From Calditerrivibrio sp. (GTDB taxonomy: Bacteria; Chrysiogenota; Deferribacteres; Deferribacterales; Calditerrivibrionaceae): a stretch of DNA of 9,271 nt. Shown here piece by piece: positions 1 through 6,703 of the stretch. The stretch is from the NCBI GenBank assembly GCA_020217115.1, contig JAIWOA010000120.1, positions 1 through 9,271 of the forward strand. The letters run 5' to 3'. The notes below the pieces were generated by a model. That model saw only the letters and a program-made list of their open reading frames with translations, did not search any database and was not told the DNA's origin. A program made the position numbers and the translations under genes. How positions within the stretch are numbered: position 1 is the stretch's first letter; every line of letters starts with the position of its first letter.

Positions 1-61
1 TTTTTTTCAAAGTACAAAACTGGAGGCTACCCAAAAGATAACTTTATTAACAGTCAAATCT

Positions 62-1075
62 CTACATATATCTACCTACAGCCAGAGCTATTGCCTTTAG
101 CTCACCCATCAGTCTAAGGAAGATCTCCGGTCTCAAAGACTGTGCACCGTCACTAAGGGCATTTTCAGGATCAGGATGAACCTCTATGATAAGACCATCT
201 GCGCCAGCTGCTATAGCGGCTTTTGATAAAGGTGGAACATAGTGCCAATGGCCAGCAGCATGGCTTGGATCAACTATTATAGGCAGATGGGATTTTTCTT
301 TGACAACAGGTACACAGCTGATATCCAGAGTATTTCTTGTAGATGTTTCAAAAGTCCTTATACCCCTCTCACACAAAACAACATTTCTATTCCCCTCAGC
401 GAGAATATACTCAGCTGCTAACAGAAATTCTTCAATTGTCGTAGCCATACCTCTTTTTAAGAGAACAGGCTTCCCTGTCTGCCCCAAAAGACTCAAAAGA
501 GCAAAGTTTTGAATATTTCTTGCTCCTACCTGAAACATATCGGTATATTTATTAACTGTTTCCACGTCTCTCGGATTAACAACTTCAGTAACCACTGGAA
601 GTCCTGTAACAGTCCTTGCTGTTGATAAAAGCTTTAAACCATCTTCCCCAAGACCCTGAAATGCATAGGGACTTGTCCTTGGTTTGTAAGCTCCACCCCT
701 TAGCATCTTTGCTCCGGCAGCCTTTACATATTCAGCAGTCTTTACTATTTGATCTTCAGATTCAACAGAACAAGGTCCAGCTATAATCGTAATATCCTCC
801 CCCCCAAACTTTACCCCACAAACATCAACAATACTCTGTTCCCTCTTTACCTCTTTGCTGGAAAGCTTATAAGGTTTAGAGATGGGAACAACTCTGTCAA
901 CACCCGGCATATCTTCAATAACTCCAATGTTTTCTCTGTCACCCAGGCCAACAAGCCCCACAACGTTTCTTTCTTTTCCATAAATAACATGGGCAGAGAA
1001 TCCCAACGATTCAGCTTTTGTACAAACATTTTTCAAATCAATTTCTTTTGAACCAATTTCCATTACAACAATCAT
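62..1075 (-). CDS. aroF: 3-deoxy-7-phosphoheptulonate (DAHP) synthase, type I-beta
   Basis: It condenses phosphoenolpyruvate and erythrose 4-phosphate to DAHP, the first step of the shikimate pathway to Phe, Tyr and Trp, in the cytoplasm. The 337 residues are full length for the Thermotoga-like class. Residues 1 to about 70 resemble the N-terminal ferredoxin-like (ACT-like) regulatory domain. From about 90 comes the TIM-barrel catalytic domain with IAGPCSVE (98-105), GGAYKPRTSPYAFQG (127-141), GARNIQN (184-190), KRGM (207-210) and DPSHAAG (269-275). The expected metal ligands are present: Cys102, His272, Glu298 and Asp309. The ATG at 1075 has an AGGAGG Shine-Dalgarno (1089-1084) 8 bases upstream. 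In the Thermotoga enzyme the N-terminal domain gives feedback inhibition by aromatic amino acids, so the same is inferred here. Upstream lies a Phe-rich leader peptide and terminator (see those entries), so transcription is probably attenuated too. The symbol names the family, not a proven orthologue. Confidence 0.95.
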   Translation of the reverse strand: MIVVMEIGSKEIDLKNVCTKAESLGFSAHVIYGKERNVVGLVGLGDRENIGVIEDMPGVDRVVPISKPYKLSSKEVKREQSIVDVCGVKFGGEDITIIAGPCSVESEDQIVKTAEYVKAAGAKMLRGGAYKPRTSPYAFQGLGEDGLKLLSTARTVTGLPVVTEVVNPRDVETVNKYTDMFQVGARNIQNFALLSLLGQTGKPVLLKRGMATTIEEFLLAAEYILAEGNRNVVLCERGIRTFETSTRNTLDISCVPVVKEKSHLPIIVDPSHAAGHWHYVPPLSKAAIAAGADGLIIEVHPDPENALSDGAQSLRPEIFLRLMGELKAIALAVGRYM

Positions 1076-1107
1076 AATAGTTACCTCCTAATTATTCTTT
1101 TAGATAT

Positions 1108-1144
1108 AAAAAAAGAACCGCAGGTGGGGATCTCCCGCCTGCGG
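1108..1144 (-). terminator. Attenuator terminator in the aroF leader
   Basis: In the minus-strand RNA an 11-bp hairpin pairs CCGCAGGCGGG (1144-1134) with CCCACCUGCGG (1128-1118) around a 5-base AGAUC loop, with one G.U pair. It is followed by UUCUUUUUUU (1117-1108). A lower stem can extend it, using GGAG next to the left arm and the UUCU start of the U tract. It sits between the leader-peptide stop (1175) and the aroF Shine-Dalgarno (1089), so if it forms, the downstream gene is not transcribed. The plus strand also has a T run after the hairpin (1151-1156), so it could act weakly in the other direction, but no plus-strand gene ends here. Confidence 0.85.
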
Positions 1145-1187
1145 CTCCTGTTTTTTATACAATTTAAACAGGTATCACCTCAAGCGG
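1135..1187 (-). promoter_or_regulatory. Candidate antiterminator of the aroF attenuator
   Basis: In the minus-strand RNA, CCGCUUG (1187-1181, inside the last codons of the leader peptide) can pair over 7 bp with CAGGCGG (1141-1135), which is most of the terminator's left arm. Nested inside, CCUGUUU (1172-1166) pairs perfectly over 7 bp with AAACAGG (1153-1147) around a 12-base loop. The bases between the two helices can add a short GGU/GCC contact. This structure and the terminator cannot form together. A third hairpin, GUACCGC (1190-1184) with GGUGAUAC (1179-1172) and one mismatch, would mask the antiterminator strand and could be the pause or protector hairpin. Pairings were found by eye; no folding energy was computed. 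Confidence 0.55.
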
Positions 1188-1297
1188 TACACTCCAAAAA
1201 AGAAAAAGTAAAAAAAGAAATATAATGATCTACAAAAAGATTTAAAACCTGAAGAGAAATGATATTTTTTGTCCGTAAAAAGAATACTCATACTCAT
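1175..1297 (-). CDS. Phe/Tyr-rich leader peptide of the aroF attenuator (40 aa)
   Basis: This short ORF begins ATG AGT ATG AGT and ends in TGA. Its last 16 residues are LYFFFYFFFFGVYRLR, so codons 27-34 hold seven Phe (both TTT and TTC) and one Tyr. In all, the peptide has 11 Phe and 4 Tyr among 40 residues. The control codons lie just upstream of the last codons, which themselves form the antiterminator strand. Ribosomes stalled for lack of charged tRNA-Phe or tRNA-Tyr would leave that strand free, whereas ribosomes reaching the stop would cover it and let the terminator form. This is the layout of classical ribosome-mediated attenuation (trp, pheA type). The Shine-Dalgarno is weak (GAAAG just before the ATG). 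The second ATG, two codons in, is an alternative start. The main caveat is that a T-rich tract encodes Phe by default. Position, stop, terminator and gene context argue against coincidence. Confidence 0.75.
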   Translation of the reverse strand: MSMSILFTDKKYHFSSGFKSFCRSLYFFFYFFFFGVYRLR

Positions 1298-1303
1298 GTT
1301 CTT

Positions 1304-1332
1304 TCAATAAACTTAATTTAAAAATATGTCAA
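1304..1332 (-). promoter_or_regulatory. Candidate promoter of the aroF leader transcript
   Basis: A perfect TTGACA (1332-1327) is followed after 17 bases by TATTGA (1309-1304), a poor -10 box. Used this way, transcription would start almost at the leader-peptide ATG, giving a near-leaderless message. A perfect TATAAT lies slightly upstream (1346-1341), overlapping the methyltransferase stop codon, but has no convincing -35 element. It would give an untranslated leader of about 35 bases. Either could serve, and read-through from the methyltransferase is also possible. Confidence 0.35.
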
Positions 1333-1341
1333 TAACTTTTA

Positions 1342-2175
1342 TTATACAATAATAGATGACCATCTCCCACATAAACCCATATCTAAAAATTTCCCACTTT
1401 CTGACTTAATTTTAAGTTCAAAGATATCCAGATATTTCTTTAAGAAATCTATTCTTGAAAGATATTTCCTTAAATTTTTTTTATCAACCCATTGGGAATG
1501 TGTGGTAAATATAAAAAATCTTGGTCTATCTGTAATGCGATTTAAAATATCAGTCAATAATTCAATATCCCTTTTTAATGACCAATCTCCACCCGGTCCT
1601 CTTCCAAACTCTGGAGGGTCCAGAATAAAACCATTATATCTTTTCCCCCTCTTCACCTCTTTAACCATAAAAGTCATTGCATCTTCGACAATAAATCTCA
1701 CCTTACATTTCAGCTCATTTAATCGAGCATTCTCCTTAGCCCAATTGACTGAGGATTTAGAACCATCAAGATGAACTATCTCTCCACCAAATCCCTTTAA
1801 AGCAATATTTGAAACACCAGTATAAGAAAAAACGTTTAAAATTCTTTCATCTTCACCCATACTCAAAGATATTTTTCTTAGAAAATCCCAATTTTCGTAT
1901 TGCTCTGGAAATATGCCAACCTGCCCTGCAGATGCAAATCGCAATTTTACTTTAGAATCAAATATAGAGATTTCCCAGTCTGAGGAAGATTCATCCTTTA
2001 GAATCCACCCTTTTTCTCTATCAAAATAGGCATCTACCCGATCCCATATATCTTTATTATAGCTTTTATTACAGATAGATTGGGGAGAAGGTCTATCAAC
2101 AAGCAGATCTCCAAATCTTTCTAACTTTCTACCTTCACCAAAGTCTACCAAAGAATAATCGAAATTATCAAACAT
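1342..2175 (-). CDS. Class I SAM-dependent methyltransferase, RlmI-like
   Basis: A Rossmann-fold methyltransferase of 277 residues, related to the catalytic part of 23S rRNA cytosine methyltransferases such as RlmI but without an N-terminal PUA domain. Motif I is LNVFSYTGVSNIALKG (113-128). The acidic ribose-binding position is in VHLDGSK (134-140, Asp137), and motif IV is DPPEFGRGPGGDW (186-198). The segment QVGIFPEQYENW (85-96) is also typical of this group. The likely substrate is RNA, but the exact base is not deducible. No canonical Shine-Dalgarno precedes the ATG at 2175: the bases before it are the U tract of the acnB terminator. The start is still preferred because the N-terminus matches the family (DFGEGRKLERFG, then DRPSPQ). 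The gene is 41 bases downstream of acnB on the same strand, so it is either read through from acnB or has its own promoter inside the acnB end. Confidence 0.85.
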   Translation of the reverse strand: MFDNFDYSLVDFGEGRKLERFGDLLVDRPSPQSICNKSYNKDIWDRVDAYFDREKGWILKDESSSDWEISIFDSKVKLRFASAGQVGIFPEQYENWDFLRKISLSMGEDERILNVFSYTGVSNIALKGFGGEIVHLDGSKSSVNWAKENARLNELKCKVRFIVEDAMTFMVKEVKRGKRYNGFILDPPEFGRGPGGDWSLKRDIELLTDILNRITDRPRFFIFTTHSQWVDKKNLRKYLSRIDFLKKYLDIFELKIKSESGKFLDMGLCGRWSSIIV

Positions 2176-2180
2176 AACAA

Positions 2181-2206
2181 TAAAAAGAGGGGGTATTTAT
2201 ACCCCC
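2181..2206 (-). terminator. Terminator after acnB
   Basis: On the minus strand GGGGGUA (2206-2200) pairs with UACCCCC (2195-2189) around a 4-base loop, followed by UCUUUUUA. It begins 10 bases after the acnB stop codon and ends 5 bases before the methyltransferase start codon. It is short but almost pure G/C in an AT-rich background. Confidence 0.75.
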
Positions 2207-2216
2207 CTATTAAAAA

Positions 2217-4769
2217 CTACTCAACATAGGTAAGTCTAAATTTACCCATTTTATCAAATTCAAGATATTTGTAAATTTCATCTTTTTTAGGCTCAACCCT
2301 TTCATTAAGGTACTTAAAGTACTCCTCAACTGTAGGAAGTTTTCCAAGAAGAGCAGCAACAGAAGCCAACTCTGCAGAACCAAGATAAACCCTTGAACCA
2401 TCACCCATCCTATCATCAAAGTTCCTTGTGGATGTTGAAATGACATTTGTTTTAGATTTCACCCTTGCCTGGTTACCCATACAAAGTGAACAACCTGGTA
2501 TCTCTGTCCTTGCTCCTATCTGTGAGTATATTGAGTAATAACCTTCCCTCATCAGCTGAGCAGCGTCCATTTTTGTAGGTGGTGTAAGCCATATTCTTGT
2601 TGGTGCTTCCTTCTCTTTTTCCCAGATCTTTCCAGCTGCTCTAAAATGACCAATATTTGTCATACAGGAACCGATGAATACCTCATCTATTCTGTCCCCT
2701 GCAACATCTGAAAGGAGCTTTACATCATCTGGATCGTTTGGACAGGCAAGAATAGGTTCCTTTATATCTGCTAAATCGATCTCTATAACAGCAGCATACT
2801 CTGCATTCTCATCCCTTGAAAGAAGAACAGGATTTTTCAACCATGCTTCACAGGCATCAATCCTTTTCTGCAAAGTGTTAGCATCCTGATAACCCTCAGC
2901 TATCATCTGCTTCATAAGAGCAATATTGCTTTTCAAATATTCGGCAACTGATTTCTCAGAGAGTTTTATAGTTGCAGCGGCAGCCGATCTTTCAGCAGCA
3001 GCATCTGTAAGCTCAAAAGCCTGTTCTACAGTCAAATCAGGTAGCCCTTCCATTTCAAGAATTCTACCATTAAATACGTTCTTTTTACCTTTTTTAGCAA
3101 CTGTGAGTAAACCCTGCTTTATTGCAACATAGGGGATAGCATTCACAACGTCTCTTAAAGTAATCCCGGGATTCAATTTACCTTTAAATTTTACAAGAAC
3201 AGATTCTGGCATGTCAAGGGGCATAAACCCAAGTGCACCAGCAAAAGCCACAAGTCCTGATCCAGCTGGAAAAGATATACCTATAGGGAATCTTGTATGT
3301 GAGTCCCCACCAGTTCCAACAGTATCAGGTAACAACAATCTATTTAACCATGAATGTATTACACCATCTCCAGGCTTAAGAGCAACTCCACCCCTTGCGA
3401 TCACAAATCCTGGCAGTGTCTTATGCATTTTAACATCAGCTGGTTTTGGATATGCAGCAGTATGGCAAAAAGACTGCATAAAAAGTTCTGCCTGAAATCT
3501 AAGGCATGCAAGCTCTTTGAGCTCATCTGCAGTCATAGGTCCAGTTGTATCCTGAGAACCAACAGTTGTCATTTTTGGCTCACATGCAGTTCCCGGTAAT
3601 ACACCATCCACTCCACAAGCTTTCCCAACTATTTTCTGAGCTAAAGTATACCCTTGATTTGGTTTAGGTTTTGGATTTTCCACTTTAACAAAGATATCTG
3701 ATTCTCCAAGCCCTAAGAATCCCCTTGCTCTATTTGTCAAAGCCCTTCCTATGATTAAATTAAGTCTACCACCAGCTCTAAACTCATCCCTTATTGTGGA
3801 AGGTTTAAGCTCAAACTTGCTTAGGACCTCACCATTCTCCCTTTTTATTTCAAGCTTTTCAGTATCTATTATGATAACATCACCAGTTTTCATACCTGTT
3901 ACATCACACATAATTGGCAATCCACCTGAATCCTGAGTGGTATTAAAAAATATTGGAGCAATAAGACCTCCAAGTATTATACCACCTCTTCTTTTATTTG
4001 GAACAAATGGGATATCTTCACCATTGTGCCACATAACAGAGTTACACGCAGACTTTCTCGAAGAACCTGTACCAACAACATCACCTACAAAAGCAACCTG
4101 GTAACCTTCTGATCTAAATTTTGCTATCTCTTCGATACCACCGGGGAATCTTGTTTCACCCATTGCAAGAGCATGTAGTGGTATATCTGGTCTGCTAAAG
4201 GCATGTTTTGCAGGGGAAAAATCATCTGTATTTATCTCTCCGTCAACCTTAAACACTTTTAACTTGATCTCTTTTTTAAGATCTGGCTTCGATGTGAACC
4301 ACTCTGCATCAGCCCAGGATTGGATAACCTCTTTTGCATACTGATTAGTTTTAGAAAGCTCAGCAACTTCATCAAAGGCACCATAAACAAGAATAACATT
4401 TTTAAGTGCATTTGCTGCAGCTTTTGCCAGAGAATTATCTTTCAAAGCCTCAACCAGAGGAGTAACATTGTATCCACCGATCATTGTTCCAAGCATAAAA
4501 ATTGCATCTTCTTTGCTCACAAGAGGAGATTTTACCTCACCCTTAACAATTTTTCCAAGCCAACCTGCCTTAACCTCTGCAGCAGGATCAACTCCAGGAG
4601 AAACCCTATCCCTCAAAAGTGAAAGCAAAAATTCTTCCTTACCTTTCTCAGGATTTTCCAATGCCTTACATACTTCTGCAGTCATATCTGGAGAAAGGGG
4701 AAGTGGTGGTATACCCAGTTTTTTTCTTTCTTCAACATGCTCTAAATATTGTTTAAAAAGTTCACTCAT
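2217..4769 (-). CDS. acnB: Aconitate hydratase B
   Basis: It isomerises citrate to isocitrate through cis-aconitate in the TCA cycle and carries a labile [4Fe-4S] cluster. The 850 residues are full length for the AcnB family. The order is typical of AcnB: an N-terminal HEAT-like helical domain (to about 155), then the swivel domain (about 165-380) with [12 protein letters not shown] near 233-244, then the three catalytic domains. The cluster ligands appear in [10 protein letters not shown] (Cys about 702) and [11 protein letters not shown] (Cys about 760 and 763), matching the Cys, C-x2-C pattern of the E. coli enzyme. The ATG at 4769 is chosen over an in-frame GTG at 4775 because GAGAGGT lies 7 bases before the ATG. 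The gene diverges from the fumarase gene, the other Fe-S hydratase of the cycle here, and has its own promoter and terminator. AcnB proteins can double as iron- or redox-responsive RNA-binding proteins in some bacteria; nothing here proves that. Confidence 0.97.
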   Translation of the reverse strand: MSELFKQYLEHVEERKKLGIPPLPLSPDMTAEVCKALENPEKGKEEFLLSLLRDRVSPGVDPAAEVKAGWLGKIVKGEVKSPLVSKEDAIFMLGTMIGGYNVTPLVEALKDNSLAKAAANALKNVILVYGAFDEVAELSKTNQYAKEVIQSWADAEWFTSKPDLKKEIKLKVFKVDGEINTDDFSPAKHAFSRPDIPLHALAMGETRFPGGIEEIAKFRSEGYQVAFVGDVVGTGSSRKSACNSVMWHNGEDIPFVPNKRRGGIILGGLIAPIFFNTTQDSGGLPIMCDVTGMKTGDVIIIDTEKLEIKRENGEVLSKFELKPSTIRDEFRAGGRLNLIIGRALTNRARGFLGLGESDIFVKVENPKPKPNQGYTLAQKIVGKACGVDGVLPGTACEPKMTTVGSQDTTGPMTADELKELACLRFQAELFMQSFCHTAAYPKPADVKMHKTLPGFVIARGGVALKPGDGVIHSWLNRLLLPDTVGTGGDSHTRFPIGISFPAGSGLVAFAGALGFMPLDMPESVLVKFKGKLNPGITLRDVVNAIPYVAIKQGLLTVAKKGKKNVFNGRILEMEGLPDLTVEQAFELTDAAAERSAAAATIKLSEKSVAEYLKSNIALMKQMIAEGYQDANTLQKRIDACEAWLKNPVLLSRDENAEYAAVIEIDLADIKEPILACPNDPDDVKLLSDVAGDRIDEVFIGSCMTNIGHFRAAGKIWEKEKEAPTRIWLTPPTKMDAAQLMREGYYSIYSQIGARTEIPGCSLCMGNQARVKSKTNVISTSTRNFDDRMGDGSRVYLGSAELASVAALLGKLPTVEEYFKYLNERVEPKKDEIYKYLEFDKMGKFRLTYVE

Positions 4770-4775
4770 AGACAC

Positions 4776-4782
4776 TACCTCT
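4776..4782 (-). promoter_or_regulatory. Ribosome binding site deciding the acnB start
   Basis: The minus strand reads GAGAGGT followed by AGTGTCT and then ATG at 4769. The spacing of about 7 bases fits the ATG. For the alternative in-frame GTG at 4775 the purine run would be immediately adjacent, which is too close. Confidence 0.65.
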
Positions 4783-4796
4783 CAGGTTTTTGTATT

Positions 4797-4806
4797 CTGT
4801 ATACAG
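4797..4806. promoter_or_regulatory. Palindrome CTGTATACAG at the acnB transcription start
   Basis: A perfect 10-base palindrome lies 5 to 12 bases downstream of the predicted acnB -10 box, covering the expected start of transcription. A repressor bound there would block initiation. No regulator is identified. In AT-rich DNA a 10-base palindrome can occur by chance, so this is only a candidate operator. Confidence 0.3.
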
Positions 4807-4808
4807 TT

Positions 4809-4837
4809 TATATACATCTTTAATTATGTTTTGTCAA
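4809..4837 (-). promoter_or_regulatory. Promoter of acnB
   Basis: A perfect TTGACA (4837-4832) is separated by 17 bases from TATATA (4814-4809). Transcription would begin near 4802, giving a short untranslated leader of about 33 bases before the ATG at 4769. Confidence 0.6.
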
Positions 4838-4840
4838 AAG

Positions 4841-4854
4841 AAATTTTTAAATTT
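4841..4854. repeat. AAATTTTTAAATTT, copy 1 (upstream of the acnB -35 box)
   Basis: This 14-base imperfect-centre palindrome (AAATTT, TT, AAATTT) is repeated exactly at 4976-4989. Here it lies 3 bases upstream of the acnB -35 hexamer, in the position of an activator site or upstream A/T-tract element. Confidence 0.4.
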
Positions 4855-4910
4855 AAAACAATCTTTGATATTAAACATCAGTTTGTTAATACATAAAAAC
4901 TATTTATAAA

Positions 4911-4939
4911 ATCAATAGAATTAATCAATATAATCAATA
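4911..4939. repeat. Three direct repeats of ATCAATA
   Basis: Copies lie at 4911-4917, 4924-4930 and 4933-4939, upstream of the fumarase promoter, with steps of 13 and 9 bases. On the other strand each reads TATTGAT. The irregular spacing and AT-rich setting make their function uncertain. Confidence 0.35.
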
Positions 4940-4970
4940 AAAATAAATGTATATTTTTTTATATTTTTTC

Positions 4971-4999
4971 TCGACAAATTTTTAAATTTGTAATAAAAT
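4971..4999 (+). promoter_or_regulatory. Promoter of the fumarase gene
   Basis: TCGACA (4971-4976) and TAAAAT (4994-4999) each match 5 of 6 consensus bases, with the optimal 17-base spacer. Transcription would begin near 5006, leaving a leader of about 37 bases that holds a strong AAGGAGG (5031-5037) 5 bases before the ATG at 5043. Confidence 0.65.
4974..4991. promoter_or_regulatory. Candidate operator within the fumarase promoter
   Basis: ACAAATTT, then TT, then AAATTTGT is a perfect 8-bp inverted repeat that overlaps the end of the -35 hexamer and fills almost the whole spacer to the -10. A protein bound there would occlude RNA polymerase. Its 14-base core is the second copy of the repeat at 4841-4854. 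The binding regulator is unknown; an iron, Fe-S or oxygen sensor would suit two Fe-S hydratases, but that is inference. Confidence 0.45.
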
Positions 5000-5042
5000 A
5001 ACACTGTTATCAATTAAAATCAAAAAGCATAAGGAGGTAGCT

Positions 5043-6662
5043 ATGGCTACACCAGAATTTTACTACCAGGACCCTTTCCCTTTGGGGCCAGATAAAACAG
5101 AATATAGACTTTTGTCAAAGGAAGGTGTTTCCCTTGGAGAATTTGAGGGTAAACAGATATTGAAAATTACTCCAGAGGCATTAACCTTTTTATCAAATCA
5201 GGCTATGAGAGATGTATCCTTTCTCCTGAGAAAGGAGCATAACGAAATGGTTGCAAAAATTTTATCAGACCCAGAAGCATCCCAAAATGATAAGGGGGTT
5301 GCACTTGCATTTCTGAGAAATGCTGAGGTTGCTGCAAATTTTGAGCTACCTTTCTGTCAGGACACAGGTACAGCAACAGTTGTGGCAAAAAAGGGGCAAC
5401 AGGTTTGGACTGGATTTAATGATGCTGAAATGATAAGTAAAGGTATATACAAAACTTACACTGAAGAAAATCTCAGATACTCACAAACCGTAGCTCTTGA
5501 CATGTACAAAGAAAAAAATACAGGAACAAACCTGCCAGCACAGATAGATATTTATGCAACGGAAGGGATGGAGTATAAATTTCTCTTTGTTGCAAAAGGT
5601 GGTGGAAGTGCAAACAAAACATACCTTTATCAAGAAACGAAAGCTCTCCTTACACCAGAAAAGCTTGAGAAGTTTTTAATAGAGAAGATGAAAACTCTTG
5701 GAACAGCAGCCTGCCCACCATACCACCTTGCCTTTGTTATAGGTGGAACAAGTGCTGAAGCCTGTTTAAAAACAGTTAAACTTGCATCAACAAAATACTA
5801 CGACTCATTGCCAACTCAGGGGAATGAACATGGTCAAGCCTTTAGAGATTTAGAACTGGAAGAAAAACTATTAAAAGCAGCTCAACAGCTCGGAATAGGA
5901 GCACAATTTGGTGGAAAATACTTCTGTCACGATGTAAGGGTTGTAAGACTTCCAAGACATGGTGCTTCATGCCCTGTAGGTATGGGAGTTTCATGTTCTG
6001 CAGACAGGAACATAAAAGCAAAAATAAACAAAGATGGAATATGGCTTGAGGAAATGGATAGAAATCCTGGTAGACTTATACCAGAACAATATAGAGGTAA
6101 GCACAGTCATGGAGTGAAAATAGATTTAAACAGACCGATGAAGGAGATCTTAGCAGAACTGAGTAAATATGAAGTTTCTACGCCACTGCTATTGACAGGA
6201 ACTATTGTAGTTGGTAGAGATATTGCACATGCAAAATTCAAAGAGATCATCGATTCTGGCAAACCTGTACCGCAATATTTAAAAGATCACCCAATATACT
6301 ATGCAGGACCAGCCAAGACTCCTGCAGGAAAGCCTTCAGGATCCTTTGGACCTACAACAGCGGGCAGAATGGATTCCTATGTTGATTTATTGCAATCCCA
6401 TGGAGCTTCAATGATAATGATCGCAAAAGGTAACAGAAGTCAGGCTGTAACAGATTCATGCAAAAAATATGGTGGTTTCTATCTTGGGTCAATAGGTGGT
6501 CCTGCTGCACTTCTTGCAGAAGAGAATATCAAGAAGGTTGAATGTATAGATTTCCCAGAACTTGGCATGGAAGCAGTATGGAAGATAGAAGTTGTAGACT
6601 TCCCTGCTTTTATACTTGTGGATGACAAAGGGAACGATTTCTTTAAAAAATTAGGATTATAA
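5043..6662 (+). CDS. fumA: Class I fumarate hydratase (Fe-S, oxygen-sensitive)
   Basis: It interconverts fumarate and malate with a [4Fe-4S] cluster in the cytoplasm. The 539 residues are the single-chain form, with the alpha (catalytic) and beta parts fused as in E. coli FumA and FumB. Cysteines expected to bind the cluster are Cys105 in FCQDTGTA, Cys224 in TAACPPYH and Cys318 in GVSCSADR, at the same positions as in E. coli FumA. Further family motifs are [10 protein letters not shown] (234-243), [10 protein letters not shown] (302-311) and, in the C-terminal beta part, [11 protein letters not shown]. The start at 5043 has a strong AAGGAGG. The gene has its own promoter, diverging from acnB, and is followed after 7 bases by a strong terminator. 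Tartrate dehydratases share the fold, but the fused length and the neighbouring aconitase favour fumarase. The symbol denotes the class. Confidence 0.95.
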   Translation: MATPEFYYQDPFPLGPDKTEYRLLSKEGVSLGEFEGKQILKITPEALTFLSNQAMRDVSFLLRKEHNEMVAKILSDPEASQNDKGVALAFLRNAEVAANFELPFCQDTGTATVVAKKGQQVWTGFNDAEMISKGIYKTYTEENLRYSQTVALDMYKEKNTGTNLPAQIDIYATEGMEYKFLFVAKGGGSANKTYLYQETKALLTPEKLEKFLIEKMKTLGTAACPPYHLAFVIGGTSAEACLKTVKLASTKYYDSLPTQGNEHGQAFRDLELEEKLLKAAQQLGIGAQFGGKYFCHDVRVVRLPRHGASCPVGMGVSCSADRNIKAKINKDGIWLEEMDRNPGRLIPEQYRGKHSHGVKIDLNRPMKEILAELSKYEVSTPLLLTGTIVVGRDIAHAKFKEIIDSGKPVPQYLKDHPIYYAGPAKTPAGKPSGSFGPTTAGRMDSYVDLLQSHGASMIMIAKGNRSQAVTDSCKKYGGFYLGSIGGPAALLAEENIKKVECIDFPELGMEAVWKIEVVDFPAFILVDDKGNDFFKKLGL

Positions 6663-6668
6663 AAATAT

Positions 6669-6693
6669 AGGGGGGGGTTGCCCCCCTTTTTTT
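6669..6693 (+). terminator. Terminator between the fumarase gene and pyrF
   Basis: A run of eight G (6670-6677), then TTG, then six C (6681-6686) and seven T (6687-6693) form a compact hairpin of 6 to 7 bp with a U tract. It starts 7 bases after the fumarase stop codon and ends directly at the pyrF Shine-Dalgarno GGAG (6694-6697). There is no space for a promoter between it and pyrF, so it may act as a read-through control point. Confidence 0.85.
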
Positions 6694-6697
6694 GGAG
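6694..6697 (+). promoter_or_regulatory. Ribosome binding site deciding the pyrF start
   Basis: GGAG lies 6 bases before the ATG at 6704. An in-frame TTG at 6692 begins inside the terminator U tract and overlaps this site, so the ATG is the start. The encoded protein then begins MSKIIVALDF, as is normal for the family. Confidence 0.8.
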
Positions 6698-6703
6698 ATA
6701 TTG

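Noticed and set aside
1..61. Possible terminator or small gene downstream of aroF
   Set aside because: There is a T run at the extreme left edge on the plus strand, but I found no convincing hairpin or reading frame in these 61 bases; the real end of the transcript is probably outside the window.
1175..1200. Partial resemblance of the minus strand GUGUACCGC to a T-box motif upstream of aroF
   Set aside because: Only about 9 of 14 bases match the T-box core, the characteristic stem I elements are not evident in the short leader, and the Phe-rich ORF plus competing hairpins explain the region better.
4770..4775. GTG as the start of acnB, adding two residues
   Set aside because: The Shine-Dalgarno would be directly adjacent to it; the ATG at 4769 has proper spacing.
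4865..4880. TTGAT-N7-ATCA inverted repeat as an FNR/CRP-type site
   Set aside because: FNR-family sites have a 4-base centre; the 7-base gap does not fit.
4468..4896. Plus-strand open frame of 142 codons opposite the start of acnB
   Set aside because: It is antisense to a clearly conserved gene, has low-complexity composition and no recognisable motif; it is a shadow of acnB codon usage.
6692..6703. TTG as the start of pyrF, adding four residues
   Set aside because: It lies in the terminator U tract and overlaps the GGAG ribosome binding site; the ATG at 6704 has correct spacing and gives the normal N-terminus.
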